From G963677485 sp964519405 (GTDB lineage Bacteria; Armatimonadota; HRBIN16): a stretch of 64,000 nucleotides of DNA. The notes under the pieces are model-generated. The model was given only the letters and a program-made list of their open reading frames with translations, did not search any database and was not told the origin of the DNA. Position numbers and translations under genes: made by a program. The stretch is from positions 8,755 to 72,754 of the forward strand of contig CAZFLA010000005.1 in assembly GCA_964519405.1 (NCBI GenBank), given 5' to 3'. This document shows positions 35,433-45,349 of this stretch, one piece after another. How positions within the stretch are numbered: the first letter of the stretch is position 1; every line of letters begins with the position of its first letter.

Positions 35433-36086
35433 GTGAGCGCAAACAAAAATACCAGCAATGTGTCCCGAAGGCGTAAACGGACTGTTCGGTATGTAGTTGC
35501 CGTAGTAGCCGTCATAGTTGGGTTGATACTGGCGCTGCTAAGTTATGTGGGGCTGTTCAATGGCAACGTCAGGGTTGTTGAGCAGGGGCAGGTGTATCGA
35601 AGCGCACAGCTAGTAAGCCCCCAGTTGGATGATGTCCTACGGCGCAATGGCATACGCACGGTGATTAACCTGCGCGGGTATTTACCGGATGATCGACGGC
35701 TGCGCAATGAGATGCGTGTCTGTCGGCAACTGGGCATCACGCACATCGACATCAGCATGAGTGCCGAAAAACTACCAAAACCGCTGGAACTGCATAAACT
35801 GATCATCGCGCTTAAAACATCTCAGCGCCCTGTATTGATTCACTGTGCTGGCGGCTCTGACCGGACTGGGTTAGCGTGCACACTGTATCGCCATATCTGT
35901 CAGCATGTGCCGCTTAATCAAGCTGAACACGATCAGCTGACCTGGAGATATGGGCATATTTGGTTTGGATCGGCTCATCCTATGGATGACTTCTTTAATA
36001 TGTATCGGAGGAGCGCAAACGGGATGCCAATTGAGAAATGGGCAGACACCATTTACCCGAATGAGTATTTGAAAACACGAAAATAA
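35433..36086 (+). CDS. Membrane-anchored tyrosine/dual-specificity phosphatase
   Basis: A 217-aa protein with a basic N-terminus and one membrane helix at about 23-45, then a cysteine-phosphatase domain. The P-loop 'HCAGGSDRTG' (His137, Cys138, Arg144) is the CX5R motif of tyrosine and dual-specificity phosphatases; 'VYRSAQLVSPQLDDVLRR' and 'GIRTVINLRGY' match the DSP-like family that includes Siw14/PTP-type enzymes acting on phospho-Tyr or inositol phosphates. The general acid Asp is probably in the 'DDRRLRNEMR' region. GTG 35433 has GGAGG seven bases upstream. An MFS gene follows 32 bp later. Confidence 0.85.
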   Translation: MSANKNTSNVSRRRKRTVRYVVAVVAVIVGLILALLSYVGLFNGNVRVVEQGQVYRSAQLVSPQLDDVLRRNGIRTVINLRGYLPDDRRLRNEMRVCRQLGITHIDISMSAEKLPKPLELHKLIIALKTSQRPVLIHCAGGSDRTGLACTLYRHICQHVPLNQAEHDQLTWRYGHIWFGSAHPMDDFFNMYRRSANGMPIEKWADTIYPNEYLKTRK

Positions 36087-36118
36087 CGCGGCGGCTCTTC
36101 TAGTTGGGGTGGTTCGAT

Positions 36119-37322
36119 ATGCAGACAGAGAACGCGAAATCGGCGGCTAACAATGCGCTTCGGTTTGTGGTGATGCTGGGTTTTGTGAGCCTTTGTTCAG
36201 ACATGACATATCAAGGGGCTCGCAGTATCACTGGTCCGTATCTAGGCAGCTTTGGTGTCAGCGCGATGGTGGTCACTTTCATCGCAGGCTTCGGGGAACT
36301 CATCGCATATGGAGTGCGGATTTTCTCTGGTTTTGCCAGTGATAAAACCGGACGTTATTGGCTGATCACATTGATGGGTTACGGACTGAACCTTCTGTCT
36401 GTCCCTTTGCTGGCTCTGGCCGGACGCTGGGAAATCGCTGCTGTGCTGCTCATCATCGAGAGATTCGGTAAGGGGCTGCGAAGCCCACCCCGCGATGCCA
36501 TGCATATCTTATGCCACCAAACAGGTCGGACGCGGATGGGGCTTTGGTATCCATGAGGCTATGGATCAATTTGGTGCTGTGTTGGGCCCGGTTGCGCTAG
36601 CACTTGTGTTGAGCATGAAAGGCGGGTATCGCACTGGATTCGTGGTGTTGGCTGTGCCCGCTGCGGTTGCCATCGGATTGCTACTTAACGCACGCCGGTT
36701 ATACCCATCGCCTCGCGATATGGAACCGGTCGCGATGCTTCGCGGTAAAGAACCCTATCCAAGGATCTACTGGGTGTACCTCGCGGCTGCCGCGTTGATT
36801 TCCGCAGGCTATGCCGATTATCCGTTGATTGCCTATCACTTTGGCCGGAATCATGTTGTGATCAGCCAATGGATCCCCTTGTTATATGCTCTCGCAATGG
36901 GTGTCGATGCGTTATCAGCCATCTTTTTCGGTCGTTTGTATGACAGCTACGGTTTAAAAGTGCTGATTGTGGCCGCAATACTCTCTTCAGGTTTTGCTCC
37001 GCTGGTGTTCCTTGGCGGTTTTTCGTCGGCCATCGCGGGCATGGTGTTGTGGGGGATTGGGATGGGTGCTCAAGGCTCGGTGATGCGCGCAGCCATCGCA
37101 TCTATGACGCATGCAGGGAAGCGCGGTTCGGCTTTTGGGTTGTTCAACACCGTGTATGGGGTGTTCTGGTTCCTTGGCAGCGTATTCATGGGATTTCTGT
37201 ATGGAAAATCCATGATTTCACTTGTGGCATTTTCAATCGGTGCGCAACTGCTGGCGGTACCTCTGCTGATTGCTATCAGCCGCCAGCCCGCGTCGGCTGC
37301 CCGTGCGCACAGCCGCGCGTAG
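36119..37322 (+). pseudogene. MFS transporter interrupted by a frameshift
   Basis: A major-facilitator transporter split between two frames. The first frame (ATG 36119, GGGGTGG upstream) carries helices 1-4, with 'GFASDKTGRYW' as the family loop, and runs into a stop at 36556. The second frame continues from about 36507 with 'SYATKQVGRGWGFGIHEAMD' through helices 6-12 to the stop at 37322. Deleting one base near 36503-36506 ('DAM-H|SYATK') restores one continuous protein of about 400 aa. It may be a real inactivating mutation or a sequencing error; surrounding residues are well conserved, which favours a recent event or an error. Confidence 0.8.
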
Positions 37323-37373
37323 GTATGCCGCAGACCTGCGATATCTTCGTCATCTAGCGTACCCATAATGTCG

Positions 37374-37403
37374 GCCATGTCTCCTAGACCTAAGAGACAT
37401 GGC
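37374..37403. terminator. Hairpin between convergent MFS and glycosyltransferase genes
   Basis: A perfect 10-bp stem GCCATGTCTC/GAGACATGGC with a 10-base loop, just past both stops. No strong T-tract; probably bidirectional. Confidence 0.6.
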
Positions 37404-37413
37404 TTACTAAGCT

Positions 37414-38943
37414 TTAGTTGACTTTATATAAATACAGATTGCCATCATATGATTTAATCACGCTTACCAATGACATTTGCTTAAGATCAGTAACCGATGA
37501 TTTCTTCATGTCTTGGGATTGGTAAGATCGGTCAGTAAGAACGATGAAATTGGTCTTTGTGTTGCGAGCATACAGAATTGTACGGTGCAGGCTCTCGTAT
37601 GGAAGTCTTTGCCATGCTGCATTGGCGTAATAGGCATAGACTGGATAACTACTCATAATTCGAGCATTAGGGCCTGCAATACGTCTCATCTCTCGCCCAA
37701 TATTAACACTGCTAGCAGCAGCTGCGGGGGCTACTGCGACATCAATAACACCTTTTAGTGATCCAAGAACCATGATGCCAATAGATAGCACAATAATGAT
37801 GAGCTGCGGATTTACCCAGTTATGTCTTTCAAGACGTGCAGGCACGTTCGAAATGAAAATGGACGCCAAGATGATAAATGGTATAACGATAGCCATGACG
37901 AAACGCGGTTCAACGAAAAAAAGGGGTAGATAAACCAACGGAAGGATCGAAACAGCGAACAATATCGGCAGGAATTGTTGTATTTGTTTCGTAAAAGCAG
38001 AACATGAATACATGGTTATGATAGGTAATGCAAACAACAGTCCGCCTAAAACGATAATCAATGTGTCGTATGCATGGTAGATATTTTTAACATATCTTTT
38101 TACTGTCTGTAAAGGACGTTCTGATATGGCTGGATAATCGATTTGTGTGTTTTCATCATTAAGCCTAAATAATGGATCCCAACCATTACCCTGACCAACA
38201 ATAATCGCTGCTTTTTGGTTGAAACTATACTTGGGAGTTACTGACCATTTGCCTGTTTGCTGATGGATTACCCATACATATGGTAAGACTACGACGATGA
38301 GACTGACGAACGCAATGACGATCGATATAAGGCGTGTATTTTTCCAAAGTCTAAACACCGGCATTGAGAGCAGATATAAACAACAAGCACATAGAAGGCC
38401 TTCTGGCCGCACAAGGTATGCGAAACCAAAAACCAACCCCGATAATATCGGAATGTGGTATGACTGCTTGTCTGTGTCTTTAATCCACAACCAAGTCGCC
38501 AGCAACATCAAAAAGACTGACAATGACTCACTAAATACAACAGTTGCAGAGGTGATCCGCAGTGGTAGGCACGTATATATGAAACTTGATATTATGCCCA
38601 CCTTAAACCCAAAGAAACGTGATGCTATAAGAAATATCAGAAGGACAGATGCGAATGAGGAGATTAATGATATGATTCGGCCGGATAGGATAGGATCCTC
38701 AAACACCATCATCAACGCAGAAATTGTCAGCGAGTAGCCAGGGGGGAATAGAGTCTGCGCATCACCTGACATATTACGGAAGCCCTGCCCTTTAGCTATA
38801 GACTGAGCACCCGACAGATAGTCACAACTATCAGTTGACAATGGTCCGATTAATCTCCAGAAAACTAATGGCAGCAATATCGCCAGTAACATCACTAACA
38901 TAACGAGCAGCTTCTGCTTAGGTGTCATAGTCGTTCCAGTCAT
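37414..38943 (-). CDS. PMT/ArnT-type membrane glycosyltransferase
   Basis: A 509-aa polytopic protein with about 11 hydrophobic segments and the architecture of GT39/GT83-type lipid-dependent glycosyltransferases. The first periplasmic loop contains the typical 'DSCDYLSGAQSIAKGQGF' with the catalytic Asp near 'STDSCDY', and 'LFPPGYSLTISAL' and 'LVRPEGLLCACC' are further family features. These enzymes transfer sugars from polyprenyl phosphate carriers to proteins, lipids or polymers on the outer face of the membrane. AAGGAG lies ten bases before ATG 38943. It follows the prenyltransferase gene by 27 bp, suggesting that the latter makes its lipid-linked donor. Confidence 0.85.
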   Translation of the reverse strand: MTGTTMTPKQKLLVMLVMLLAILLPLVFWRLIGPLSTDSCDYLSGAQSIAKGQGFRNMSGDAQTLFPPGYSLTISALMMVFEDPILSGRIISLISSFASVLLIFLIASRFFGFKVGIISSFIYTCLPLRITSATVVFSESLSVFLMLLATWLWIKDTDKQSYHIPILSGLVFGFAYLVRPEGLLCACCLYLLSMPVFRLWKNTRLISIVIAFVSLIVVVLPYVWVIHQQTGKWSVTPKYSFNQKAAIIVGQGNGWDPLFRLNDENTQIDYPAISERPLQTVKRYVKNIYHAYDTLIIVLGGLLFALPIITMYSCSAFTKQIQQFLPILFAVSILPLVYLPLFFVEPRFVMAIVIPFIILASIFISNVPARLERHNWVNPQLIIIVLSIGIMVLGSLKGVIDVAVAPAAAASSVNIGREMRRIAGPNARIMSSYPVYAYYANAAWQRLPYESLHRTILYARNTKTNFIVLTDRSYQSQDMKKSSVTDLKQMSLVSVIKSYDGNLYLYKVN

Positions 38944-38970
38944 CTCTTCAAGGCTCCTTATTGCGTGGTG

Positions 38971-39858
38971 CTAATGGTGGCTCCCTAATATTGCGATAGT
39001 GACGACGCTTACAGCCCATATCATTGTTGATACTATGATGGAAATATCACGTGTGACTAGTTCCGTTGGATCACCTTCGCCGTCCTGCCTTAACAAATAC
39101 ATATATCGGTAGATGCCATACGTAACAAAAGGTATGGTATATGACAGTTTGTCAGATTGGATTCGTGCTATTACGGTAAAATCTAGGGTATACAAGGCAT
39201 AAGATATGATGGCTAAGGTACCTGTAGACATGATTAAGTGGTCGAGAAGAGCCTGGTCGTAGTTTCCGAGAACCGCTCGATGATCCCCTGCTAATTCGTT
39301 CAGTTGAACCAACTCATTCCGGCGTTTTCCGAAACCCAAGAACAAAGCTAAAAATAACGTAGTAACTAATATCCATGATGATGGCATCACACTTATTGCA
39401 TATGCTCCACCAACAACCCGTAAGACAAATCCAATCGAGATACAGAAAGCATCCACAATAACGATATGTTTGCCACGAGAACAATAGAACAAGTTAAGGA
39501 TGATAAATCCTATTACTGCATATGAGAACAATGCATTCTCTCGCAGCAACATCACATACATCAGCAACAATAACATGATGCATAGTCCCAGTGCGAGTAT
39601 GATCGCCGAATGAATGGAAACCATACCAGATGGTATAGGTCTATTGCACTTAGTGGGATGCTTCTTATCAGAATCAGCATCGAATATGTCATTCACAATG
39701 TATACGCAGCTTGAGGCCATACAAAATGATACAAACGCGATTGAACTATTAACCACGTCATATTGCGATGATATCCGATTACCGAAAATGAGTGGAGCAA
39801 CTACAAAAAGATTCTTGATCCATTGTTTTGGACGCATTATCCGCATATATGCTATCAT
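38971..39858 (-). CDS. UbiA prenyltransferase, decaprenyl-phosphate phosphoribosyltransferase-like
   Basis: A 295-aa UbiA-family membrane enzyme. The first motif 'RPKQWIKNLFVVAPLIF', the Asp-rich 'NDIFDADSDKKHPTKCNRP' and 'GFGKRRNELVQLNE' match the DPPR synthase branch (Rv3806c type), which puts phosphoribose on decaprenyl phosphate for arabinan and related glycans. The second Asp motif is present around 'DPTELVTRD'. I prefer ATG 39858, close to the family's normal N-terminus; a TTG at 39957 with AAGGCGG upstream would add 33 residues. The linked glycosyltransferase makes a lipid-pentose donor system plausible. Confidence 0.85.
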   Translation of the reverse strand: MIAYMRIMRPKQWIKNLFVVAPLIFGNRISSQYDVVNSSIAFVSFCMASSCVYIVNDIFDADSDKKHPTKCNRPIPSGMVSIHSAIILALGLCIMLLLLMYVMLLRENALFSYAVIGFIILNLFYCSRGKHIVIVDAFCISIGFVLRVVGGAYAISVMPSSWILVTTLFLALFLGFGKRRNELVQLNELAGDHRAVLGNYDQALLDHLIMSTGTLAIISYALYTLDFTVIARIQSDKLSYTIPFVTYGIYRYMYLLRQDGEGDPTELVTRDISIIVSTMIWAVSVVTIAILGSHH

Positions 39859-40060
39859 TAACACCAACGCCTTGCTAAGGTCACCATAACACAATCCACT
39901 GCCATAAATGTAGATAAAGTATAACAGACTTTGAAATGATGCGACACGTTTACGCAATTTGCCGCCTTAAAGGACACCGAAGCCTAAATTGATTCGTCGC
40001 CATAAATTACACCGTAGACGATCGTTCCTTCGGAGAAATGATGGTAAAATACCGGCGTGT

Positions 40061-40076
40061 GGTTAATCGATTAACC
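40061..40076. promoter_or_regulatory. Perfect 16-bp palindromic operator
   Basis: GGTTAATCGATTAACC, a perfect palindrome with central CG, of the form bound by LacI-family or GntR/LacI-type regulators. It lies 51 bp before the glycosidase ATG and about 10 bp past a TAAAAT -10 box (40045-40050), so a bound protein would block the start of transcription. Confidence 0.7.
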
Positions 40077-40127
40077 GTATTGCGGCATCTGTTGATGCTA
40101 AAGGCTAGCGTAGGGGTTGTGATAATA

Positions 40128-43100
40128 ATGAACAGATATCTCGTTCTACTCGGATGTTGCATCGCAGCTATATCGGGAGGTACCAAAGTGAATGCGTCGG
40201 ATGCATATATAAATGAAAGCCCCACGAAGTGGGTGCTAGGAACCAGCAAAGTCGAAAGGATAGTCACCCTTCAGGACGGTTGCTTTCGCTTGGTTTCGTT
40301 CCGAAACAAGACTAAAAACTGCGATATGCGCCCCACCGGTGCCGCATCGTCTGAGCTGTCATTTTGTGTTGGTTCGGAAGCAGATGTTGTGACCGGTATG
40401 TCCGGTGGCTGGCGGCTGGTCTCATCGCATAAACAAGTGCTAGCACAAGGTGAGCTTCAGCTAGATATCACGTTGCAGCGGCAGGATATTCAGCTTACTA
40501 AAAGTTATGTAGTGTATCCAAAGTCAAGCATCATCCGCGAGTGGGTGGCCATCAAGAATACTGGATCCACGCCAACCACTATTACCGATCCCGCTTTCCT
40601 AAATGTCACGGTAAAGAACGGGGTCCCCTCTGCGCTTGATTTCCATTGGATGACTGGTGGGGAATGCCGTCCGCAAGCTTGGGACCTTCANNNNNNNNNN
40701 GCACGCCATTTTGATTCCTATGAGCCCATGCCATCGGATTCGGAAGCCCACTATGCAGGCGATGGTGTGAATGCGAAGATTGTATGCAATGGTCAGCAAA
40801 TCTGGCCAGAAAACGGCTGGCAGCATGTTAACGGTGCCGATACTCGATTTCAATTCAACAACTCACTCACTGTCAAGAAGGGTGACCAGATAGAGTTCAT
40901 AGTTGATCCGGGTAATAGTCACTCATTTGACACCACGGAGTTTGATCCGACGATCAAGTATGATGATGGCGCGAAGTATTCGGCTTCTGAGGGATACTCC
41001 GACAGTCAAGGCAAAAACGGCTGGCGATATCAATATATTGTCAATGGCAGCTATATTGACATGGTGTATGACCAAACGAAGCTGCGTTGGCATAAACAAG
41101 GGGCCGTTGATACGCCTTGGATAACTGCCAATACCCAGCATCCTGATGCCAATGGCGTTGATGTCGCGCGTGTATGGACAGCACCGAAAGACGGACATAT
41201 CAGCATCACCGGGAGTGTGTGCAACACTGGCAACGTGTTGGCCTCCGATACCGGCAGTTTTGGGTTTTGTGGGTTTCGAATGGGCTCATCGTCCTATGCA
41301 CCATGGGCTGCGATACAGAGTCGTGACTCTGGACTGGGCTTGTTCATTGGATGGGACTACTTCGGGCGCTGGAAGTCATCGTATCTGCTGAACGATGATG
41401 GCTCAGTGACTGTGACGCTTGCTTTAGCCAATTTCCATCAGCAGTTGCTGCCCGGAAGCAGCATCACCACACCAAAGGCCTTCATTGGAACATACGAAGA
41501 TGACCTTGACAATGCTGGTAATGAATGTTTAGATTGGCAGTATCGCTACTTGTGGAACTACACACGCGATGGTTGGGTCAACGCCGTGCGTATGTTGGGA
41601 TACTGGCCTAAAGGCACACGCACATGGGGCGAACCTGGCTGTTCATGGGCGGATCCAGACCCAGACAACGCGTCCAATATGCGCAAGGTGTTTCGTATGG
41701 CCGATCAAATGCGGTATTGCGGCGGTGATGTCTATCACCGTGACTGGGGCTGGTGGGATAAAGCAGGTGACTGGAACGGCCCCGACTGGAACACGACGCG
41801 AGCTTACCTCGAAAAGTCCAACATGAAGCAGCTCATCTACGCGTTTATGTACACCGTAAGCCATAAATCGAAAGTCGCACTAGAGCATCCTGACTGGGGT
41901 TGGGACGGGTTTATGGGCTGTAAGACCCTCGATATGGGATGCAGCGATGTGGTGGAGTTTCTTAAGAAACAGCTAGAAGGATTCCGTGAGAAGTGGGGCA
42001 CGTTCGAATGGCGTAACGACAGTATTCCGATCGCTCCTAAGGGTGACGACGACACGGTGCAGCTCGGTCAGGACCAAGGACTGCGGGATATCATTAAATA
42101 CTTCCTCGATAAACACCCAGATTGTTCTTTCCAAGGTGTGAACGCGGGAGGCAATGGCGCAGGATATGAATATACCGCCTTTTCATCAACCCTCCAGTTT
42201 AGTGACGGGGCTCCTGGTCGACAGAACTACTACGGCGCTTTGCTGTTCCCACCTGACAAGACGAGTGATATCCCGGAGATGACTACTCCTGACGGTTATG
42301 ATCCCACATACCGCGGTAAGCTGACTGGAAACCTCATGATATACGGCGACTCGTCGGATGTTACGAAACTAGACGGTATCCGTGAGCTTCTTGATATCTA
42401 CCACTACTTGGTATCGCAAGGCGTAGTGGGACGCTGGGTTAAAGTCTACCGCCCTGTGATAAAAGGCGATGACCCAGAATTGTATTTTGAACGTCTGAGC
42501 GGCGATCGCAAGAAGGGCATTATTATCCCAAAACATGTGGCTCCAAATACGGTCACTGTATACCCCAAGGGGCTCATAGAGAATGAGCACTATTTGCTGA
42601 CATTCCATGTATCGCCCGAAACTGTAACACGAACAGGGGCTGAGTTGATGCGTGAAGGCATCAAGATCGACAAGATGATGCCAGGGGAGCTGATCTACCT
42701 CAATCTGCCTTACCATCCTGGCAACAGGCTAGATCATCAGCCTCCAACAACACCCAATAAGGTGACAAAGCGGCTTCAGGATAACATGGGCTATCCCGGT
42801 GTGGAGCTAAGCTGGAAGCCATCATCCGACAACGGCTGGATATCATATTACGAAATCCTGCGTGATGGGGTTGTCATCGACAAGGTGGCTAAGGGGCAAT
42901 ACTACTTCGACCATTCAGTCGGGGCAGAGCTAGCAGCAAAATACGAAGTGCGTGCAGTTGACGGCGCAGGCAACAGGTCAAAGTGTGGATTAGCAGAAGG
43001 CCTGAAGTCTTTGCGAGCTCATATATACGACGATGCCGCCTTATCATATAGCGGCAACTGGACGCACTTAACTGGGCAGTCGCTGGCAAATGGTGCCTCA

Positions 43101-43394
43101 TTGAGCAGATCAGATGAAGCAGGCGCAACGGCAGCACTGCAGTGTGAAGGCAAGAAGCTGCTTCTATTTGTGAAGATGGGCGAAGACTGCGGAAAAATCG
43201 CAGTTAGTGTGGACGGCGGAGCAGAAGAGGTTGTTGATACTTACTCGGCAGATGACTTATGGGGGATGTGTGTTTGGCAGAAAGATCTGCCGACCGCAGG
43301 AACTCATACACTGGTGATAAAGGTGTTGGGGGAGAAGTCCTCACGGTCGTCAGGACATGCGGTGGTCATCGACGGCGTCAGAGACGAGGAGTAG
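40128..43394 (+). CDS. Secreted alpha-galactosidase-like glycoside hydrolase with Fn3 domain
   Basis: A ~1088-aa exported enzyme interrupted by a 10-N gap at 40691-40700 (in frame at nominal length). ATG 40128 gives a signal peptide ending near 'NASDAY'. The N-terminal third is a GH36-type supersandwich ('IREWVAIKNTGSTPTTI'), the middle looks like an alpha-galactosidase TIM barrel with 'GYWPKGTRTWGEPGCSW' and 'DVYHRDWGWWDKAGDW' as likely active-site strands, then comes an Fn3-type module ('PGVELSWKPSSDNGWISYYE') and a C-terminal beta-sandwich. Assignment to GH36 rather than another clan-D family is tentative. The perfect palindrome upstream suggests sugar-dependent control. It converges on the CBM48 esterase. 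Confidence 0.75.
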   Translation: MNRYLVLLGCCIAAISGGTKVNASDAYINESPTKWVLGTSKVERIVTLQDGCFRLVSFRNKTKNCDMRPTGAASSELSFCVGSEADVVTGMSGGWRLVSSHKQVLAQGELQLDITLQRQDIQLTKSYVVYPKSSIIREWVAIKNTGSTPTTITDPAFLNVTVKNGVPSALDFHWMTGGECRPQAWDLXXXXARHFDSYEPMPSDSEAHYAGDGVNAKIVCNGQQIWPENGWQHVNGADTRFQFNNSLTVKKGDQIEFIVDPGNSHSFDTTEFDPTIKYDDGAKYSASEGYSDSQGKNGWRYQYIVNGSYIDMVYDQTKLRWHKQGAVDTPWITANTQHPDANGVDVARVWTAPKDGHISITGSVCNTGNVLASDTGSFGFCGFRMGSSSYAPWAAIQSRDSGLGLFIGWDYFGRWKSSYLLNDDGSVTVTLALANFHQQLLPGSSITTPKAFIGTYEDDLDNAGNECLDWQYRYLWNYTRDGWVNAVRMLGYWPKGTRTWGEPGCSWADPDPDNASNMRKVFRMADQMRYCGGDVYHRDWGWWDKAGDWNGPDWNTTRAYLEKSNMKQLIYAFMYTVSHKSKVALEHPDWGWDGFMGCKTLDMGCSDVVEFLKKQLEGFREKWGTFEWRNDSIPIAPKGDDDTVQLGQDQGLRDIIKYFLDKHPDCSFQGVNAGGNGAGYEYTAFSSTLQFSDGAPGRQNYYGALLFPPDKTSDIPEMTTPDGYDPTYRGKLTGNLMIYGDSSDVTKLDGIRELLDIYHYLVSQGVVGRWVKVYRPVIKGDDPELYFERLSGDRKKGIIIPKHVAPNTVTVYPKGLIENEHYLLTFHVSPETVTRTGAELMREGIKIDKMMPGELIYLNLPYHPGNRLDHQPPTTPNKVTKRLQDNMGYPGVELSWKPSSDNGWISYYEILRDGVVIDKVAKGQYYFDHSVGAELAAKYEVRAVDGAGNRSKCGLAEGLKSLRAHIYDDAALSYSGNWTHLTGQSLANGASLSRSDEAGATAALQCEGKKLLLFVKMGEDCGKIAVSVDGGAEEVVDTYSADDLWGMCVWQKDLPTAGTHTLVIKVLGEKSSRSSGHAVVIDGVRDEE
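40691..40700. other. Scaffold gap (10 N)
   Basis: Ten N bases inside the alpha-galactosidase-like gene. The frame is preserved at the nominal length, which could be coincidence. Confidence 0.98.
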
Positions 43395-43403
43395 GAAAGG
43401 GTG

Positions 43404-43441
43404 TTGGCCTTGATGGCGGTTGGGTTACCGCCATCAAGGCC
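43404..43441. terminator. Convergent bidirectional hairpin
   Basis: A perfect 15-bp stem (TGGCCTTGATGGCGG/CCGCCATCAAGGCCA) with an 8-base loop between the two convergent genes; the minus-strand stop lies eight bases beyond. Confidence 0.8.
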
Positions 43442-43448
43442 ACAAATG

Positions 43449-44579
43449 CTATTTCTTGAATAGCTGAGGGGCCAATTCCGTTAGGTATTGGCGCCAGTTG
43501 GGCCAGGTATGGCCGCCCGCTGTTTCAATGTAGGTGTGCTTGATATTCTTGGTTATCAGCATCTCATGGAACTTGCGGTTTTCCTCAATAAGGAAGTCGT
43601 CCTTACCGATCGCAATCCAGAACAGCTTTAATGGCTTATGTCGAAGCTCATTGAGGTGCTCGAACGTAGCCGCTTGATCATCAATCATGCTGATGGCTCC
43701 GCTGAATGAAGCAATGTATGCGTAGTAATCCAGTTGATTGAACCCGATGGAAAGCGACTGACCACCGCCCATTGATAGCCCGGCGATGGCGTGCTTACTT
43801 CGGTCATTAGCCACATGATATGTGCGTGTGACTTCGGGCACAATCTCCTCCATGAGCGATTTCTCTAGGGCTTCACCGCACTGGAGCTGAGTTTCAGGCT
43901 TAAACATAGGATCCAAGCTGTAGTTAGGATTTTTCATGCCATATCCCAACTGGGCGACGACGATCATCGGAACGGCTTTCCCTTGAGCGATGAGGTTATC
44001 AAGGATCAGGTTTGCCCGGCCGATCGTAAACCATCCAGACGCGTCATCTGACAAACCATGGCGGAGAACAAGCAGCGGATACTTCGTTTTGCCTGATGCG
44101 TCGAAGTTGGCTGGTGTGTAGACATAGAACTCACGTTCATCGTTGATCGCTTTTGAATGATAGACATGGTGATGAACAACACCATGAGGAACATTGCTCC
44201 AGTCCCAGCTCGCAGCCGGTTTACTGGGAACCACCAGCAGGCTCGATCGATTGCCGTTTACGAAACTCTTGGTGAGTGGATTCGTGGGGTCGGCGATGTT
44301 AAGCCCATCAACAGTCATGGAATACGAGTAGACATCAGCAGCTAGCTTTGCGGCTGTATAACTCCATACATCATTGGCATCTTTTGTCATAGGAAACACG
44401 CCGACTAGGTCCAGGTTAATCGTCACTTCTTTCGCTTTAGGAGCATATAAGCGGAATGTCACGGAGTTGTCGCCGTGCAGCTCCGGTGAATGCACTTGAG
44501 GCGCCTCCGCGGCGGAGCATCGCGACGGACTGCAGACAATGAGAACGGCGGTGATTACGGCTATAAGCATAAGGGTCAT
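43449..44579 (-). CDS. Secreted CE1-type esterase with N-terminal CBM48 domain
   Basis: A 376-aa exported esterase (PF00756, CE1: feruloyl or acetylxylan esterase type). Signal peptide at 1-23 ('MLIAVITAVLIV'), an E-set/CBM48 domain at about 28-110 ('SVTFRLYAPKAKEVTINLD'), then the alpha/beta hydrolase. The triad is visible: Ser269 in 'AIAGLSMGGG', Asp327/328 in 'AIGKDDF', His357 in 'AGGHTWPNW'. Known relatives remove ferulate or acetate from hemicellulose. GGGAGG nine bases before the ATG. It converges with the alpha-galactosidase-like gene, so both probably deal with decorated plant polysaccharide. Confidence 0.9.
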   Translation of the reverse strand: MTLMLIAVITAVLIVCSPSRCSAAEAPQVHSPELHGDNSVTFRLYAPKAKEVTINLDLVGVFPMTKDANDVWSYTAAKLAADVYSYSMTVDGLNIADPTNPLTKSFVNGNRSSLLVVPSKPAASWDWSNVPHGVVHHHVYHSKAINDEREFYVYTPANFDASGKTKYPLLVLRHGLSDDASGWFTIGRANLILDNLIAQGKAVPMIVVAQLGYGMKNPNYSLDPMFKPETQLQCGEALEKSLMEEIVPEVTRTYHVANDRSKHAIAGLSMGGGQSLSIGFNQLDYYAYIASFSGAISMIDDQAATFEHLNELRHKPLKLFWIAIGKDDFLIEENRKFHEMLITKNIKHTYIETAGGHTWPNWRQYLTELAPQLFKK

Positions 44580-44653
44580 TATAAAGGCCTCCCACTACAT
44601 GGATTGCGTCATATAGACAGTCACTCTATTTTACATCCATCAGTGGAGTGGTA

Positions 44654-45052
44654 TCACCTGTTTGTTTTATGCCGAAGAACATATATCCCAAGCACCAATG
44701 CAATGGTAAGTGTTACAAACTGCACTGCCTCTTCCGCCACGAATACCATAGGGATTTCAAAACCGTATGGACGAGGAACTTCACCCACCATGACACGCCT
44801 GATTATCCGTGTTATGTTCAAAAATGACATGAACCAACCTATGCCAACGAGTGAAAGTGAGAGAGTGAAGGAGCCCAGCACGTTCTTGGAAACAATTCCG
44901 TAACAGATCCACCAGGTAACGCTTGCTAATGCGTAGCACAGCCAAACTGTGAGGTGTAAAACGGAGCCAGATATATCGCCTATTGACGATAAACAACATG
45001 CCGTGAACACAATGGCCACAGCTAATAGAGAATGCATATATCTCATCGTCAT
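44654..45052 (-). CDS. Small four-helix membrane protein, unknown
   Basis: A 132-aa protein with four hydrophobic segments and a charged loop 'NITRIIRRVMVGEVPRPYG'. No family recognised. It stands alone between the esterase and the toxin-antitoxin locus; the ribosome site (AGAGG, 13 bases from the ATG) is weak. Confidence 0.55.
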   Translation of the reverse strand: MTMRYMHSLLAVAIVFTACCLSSIGDISGSVLHLTVWLCYALASVTWWICYGIVSKNVLGSFTLSLSLVGIGWFMSFLNITRIIRRVMVGEVPRPYGFEIPMVFVAEEAVQFVTLTIALVLGIYVLRHKTNR

Positions 45053-45298
45053 GGAATTGATCTTGCCTCTATTCCATATATTTAGCTCTACATAAAGGAT
45101 ACATTTAACTAACTATGGTAAGTATGTGATAATGGTACCCTTTTGACCCCATACAAAATCTATGTTTTGGAAAGCTATTTCAAGAATATTTCTGTTGATG
45201 GTAATAGTTTCGCGAATTTGATGGTAATGAAGGAACGGCTTGCCCCTGTGCCATCCCGCAGGATTTAGCGAAGGCTTATCGCGGCGGCTATGTATTAG

Positions 45299-45330
45299 TT
45301 GACATCACGAACTATTCGGCATAGTATAAT
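45299..45330 (+). promoter_or_regulatory. Consensus promoter of the toxin-antitoxin operon
   Basis: TTGACA (45299-45304), then TAGTAT after 17 bp and TATAAT (45325-45330) after 20 bp. Either -10 is usable; both are close to consensus. Confidence 0.75.
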
Positions 45331-45349
45331 CTCATCATCATTCATATTG

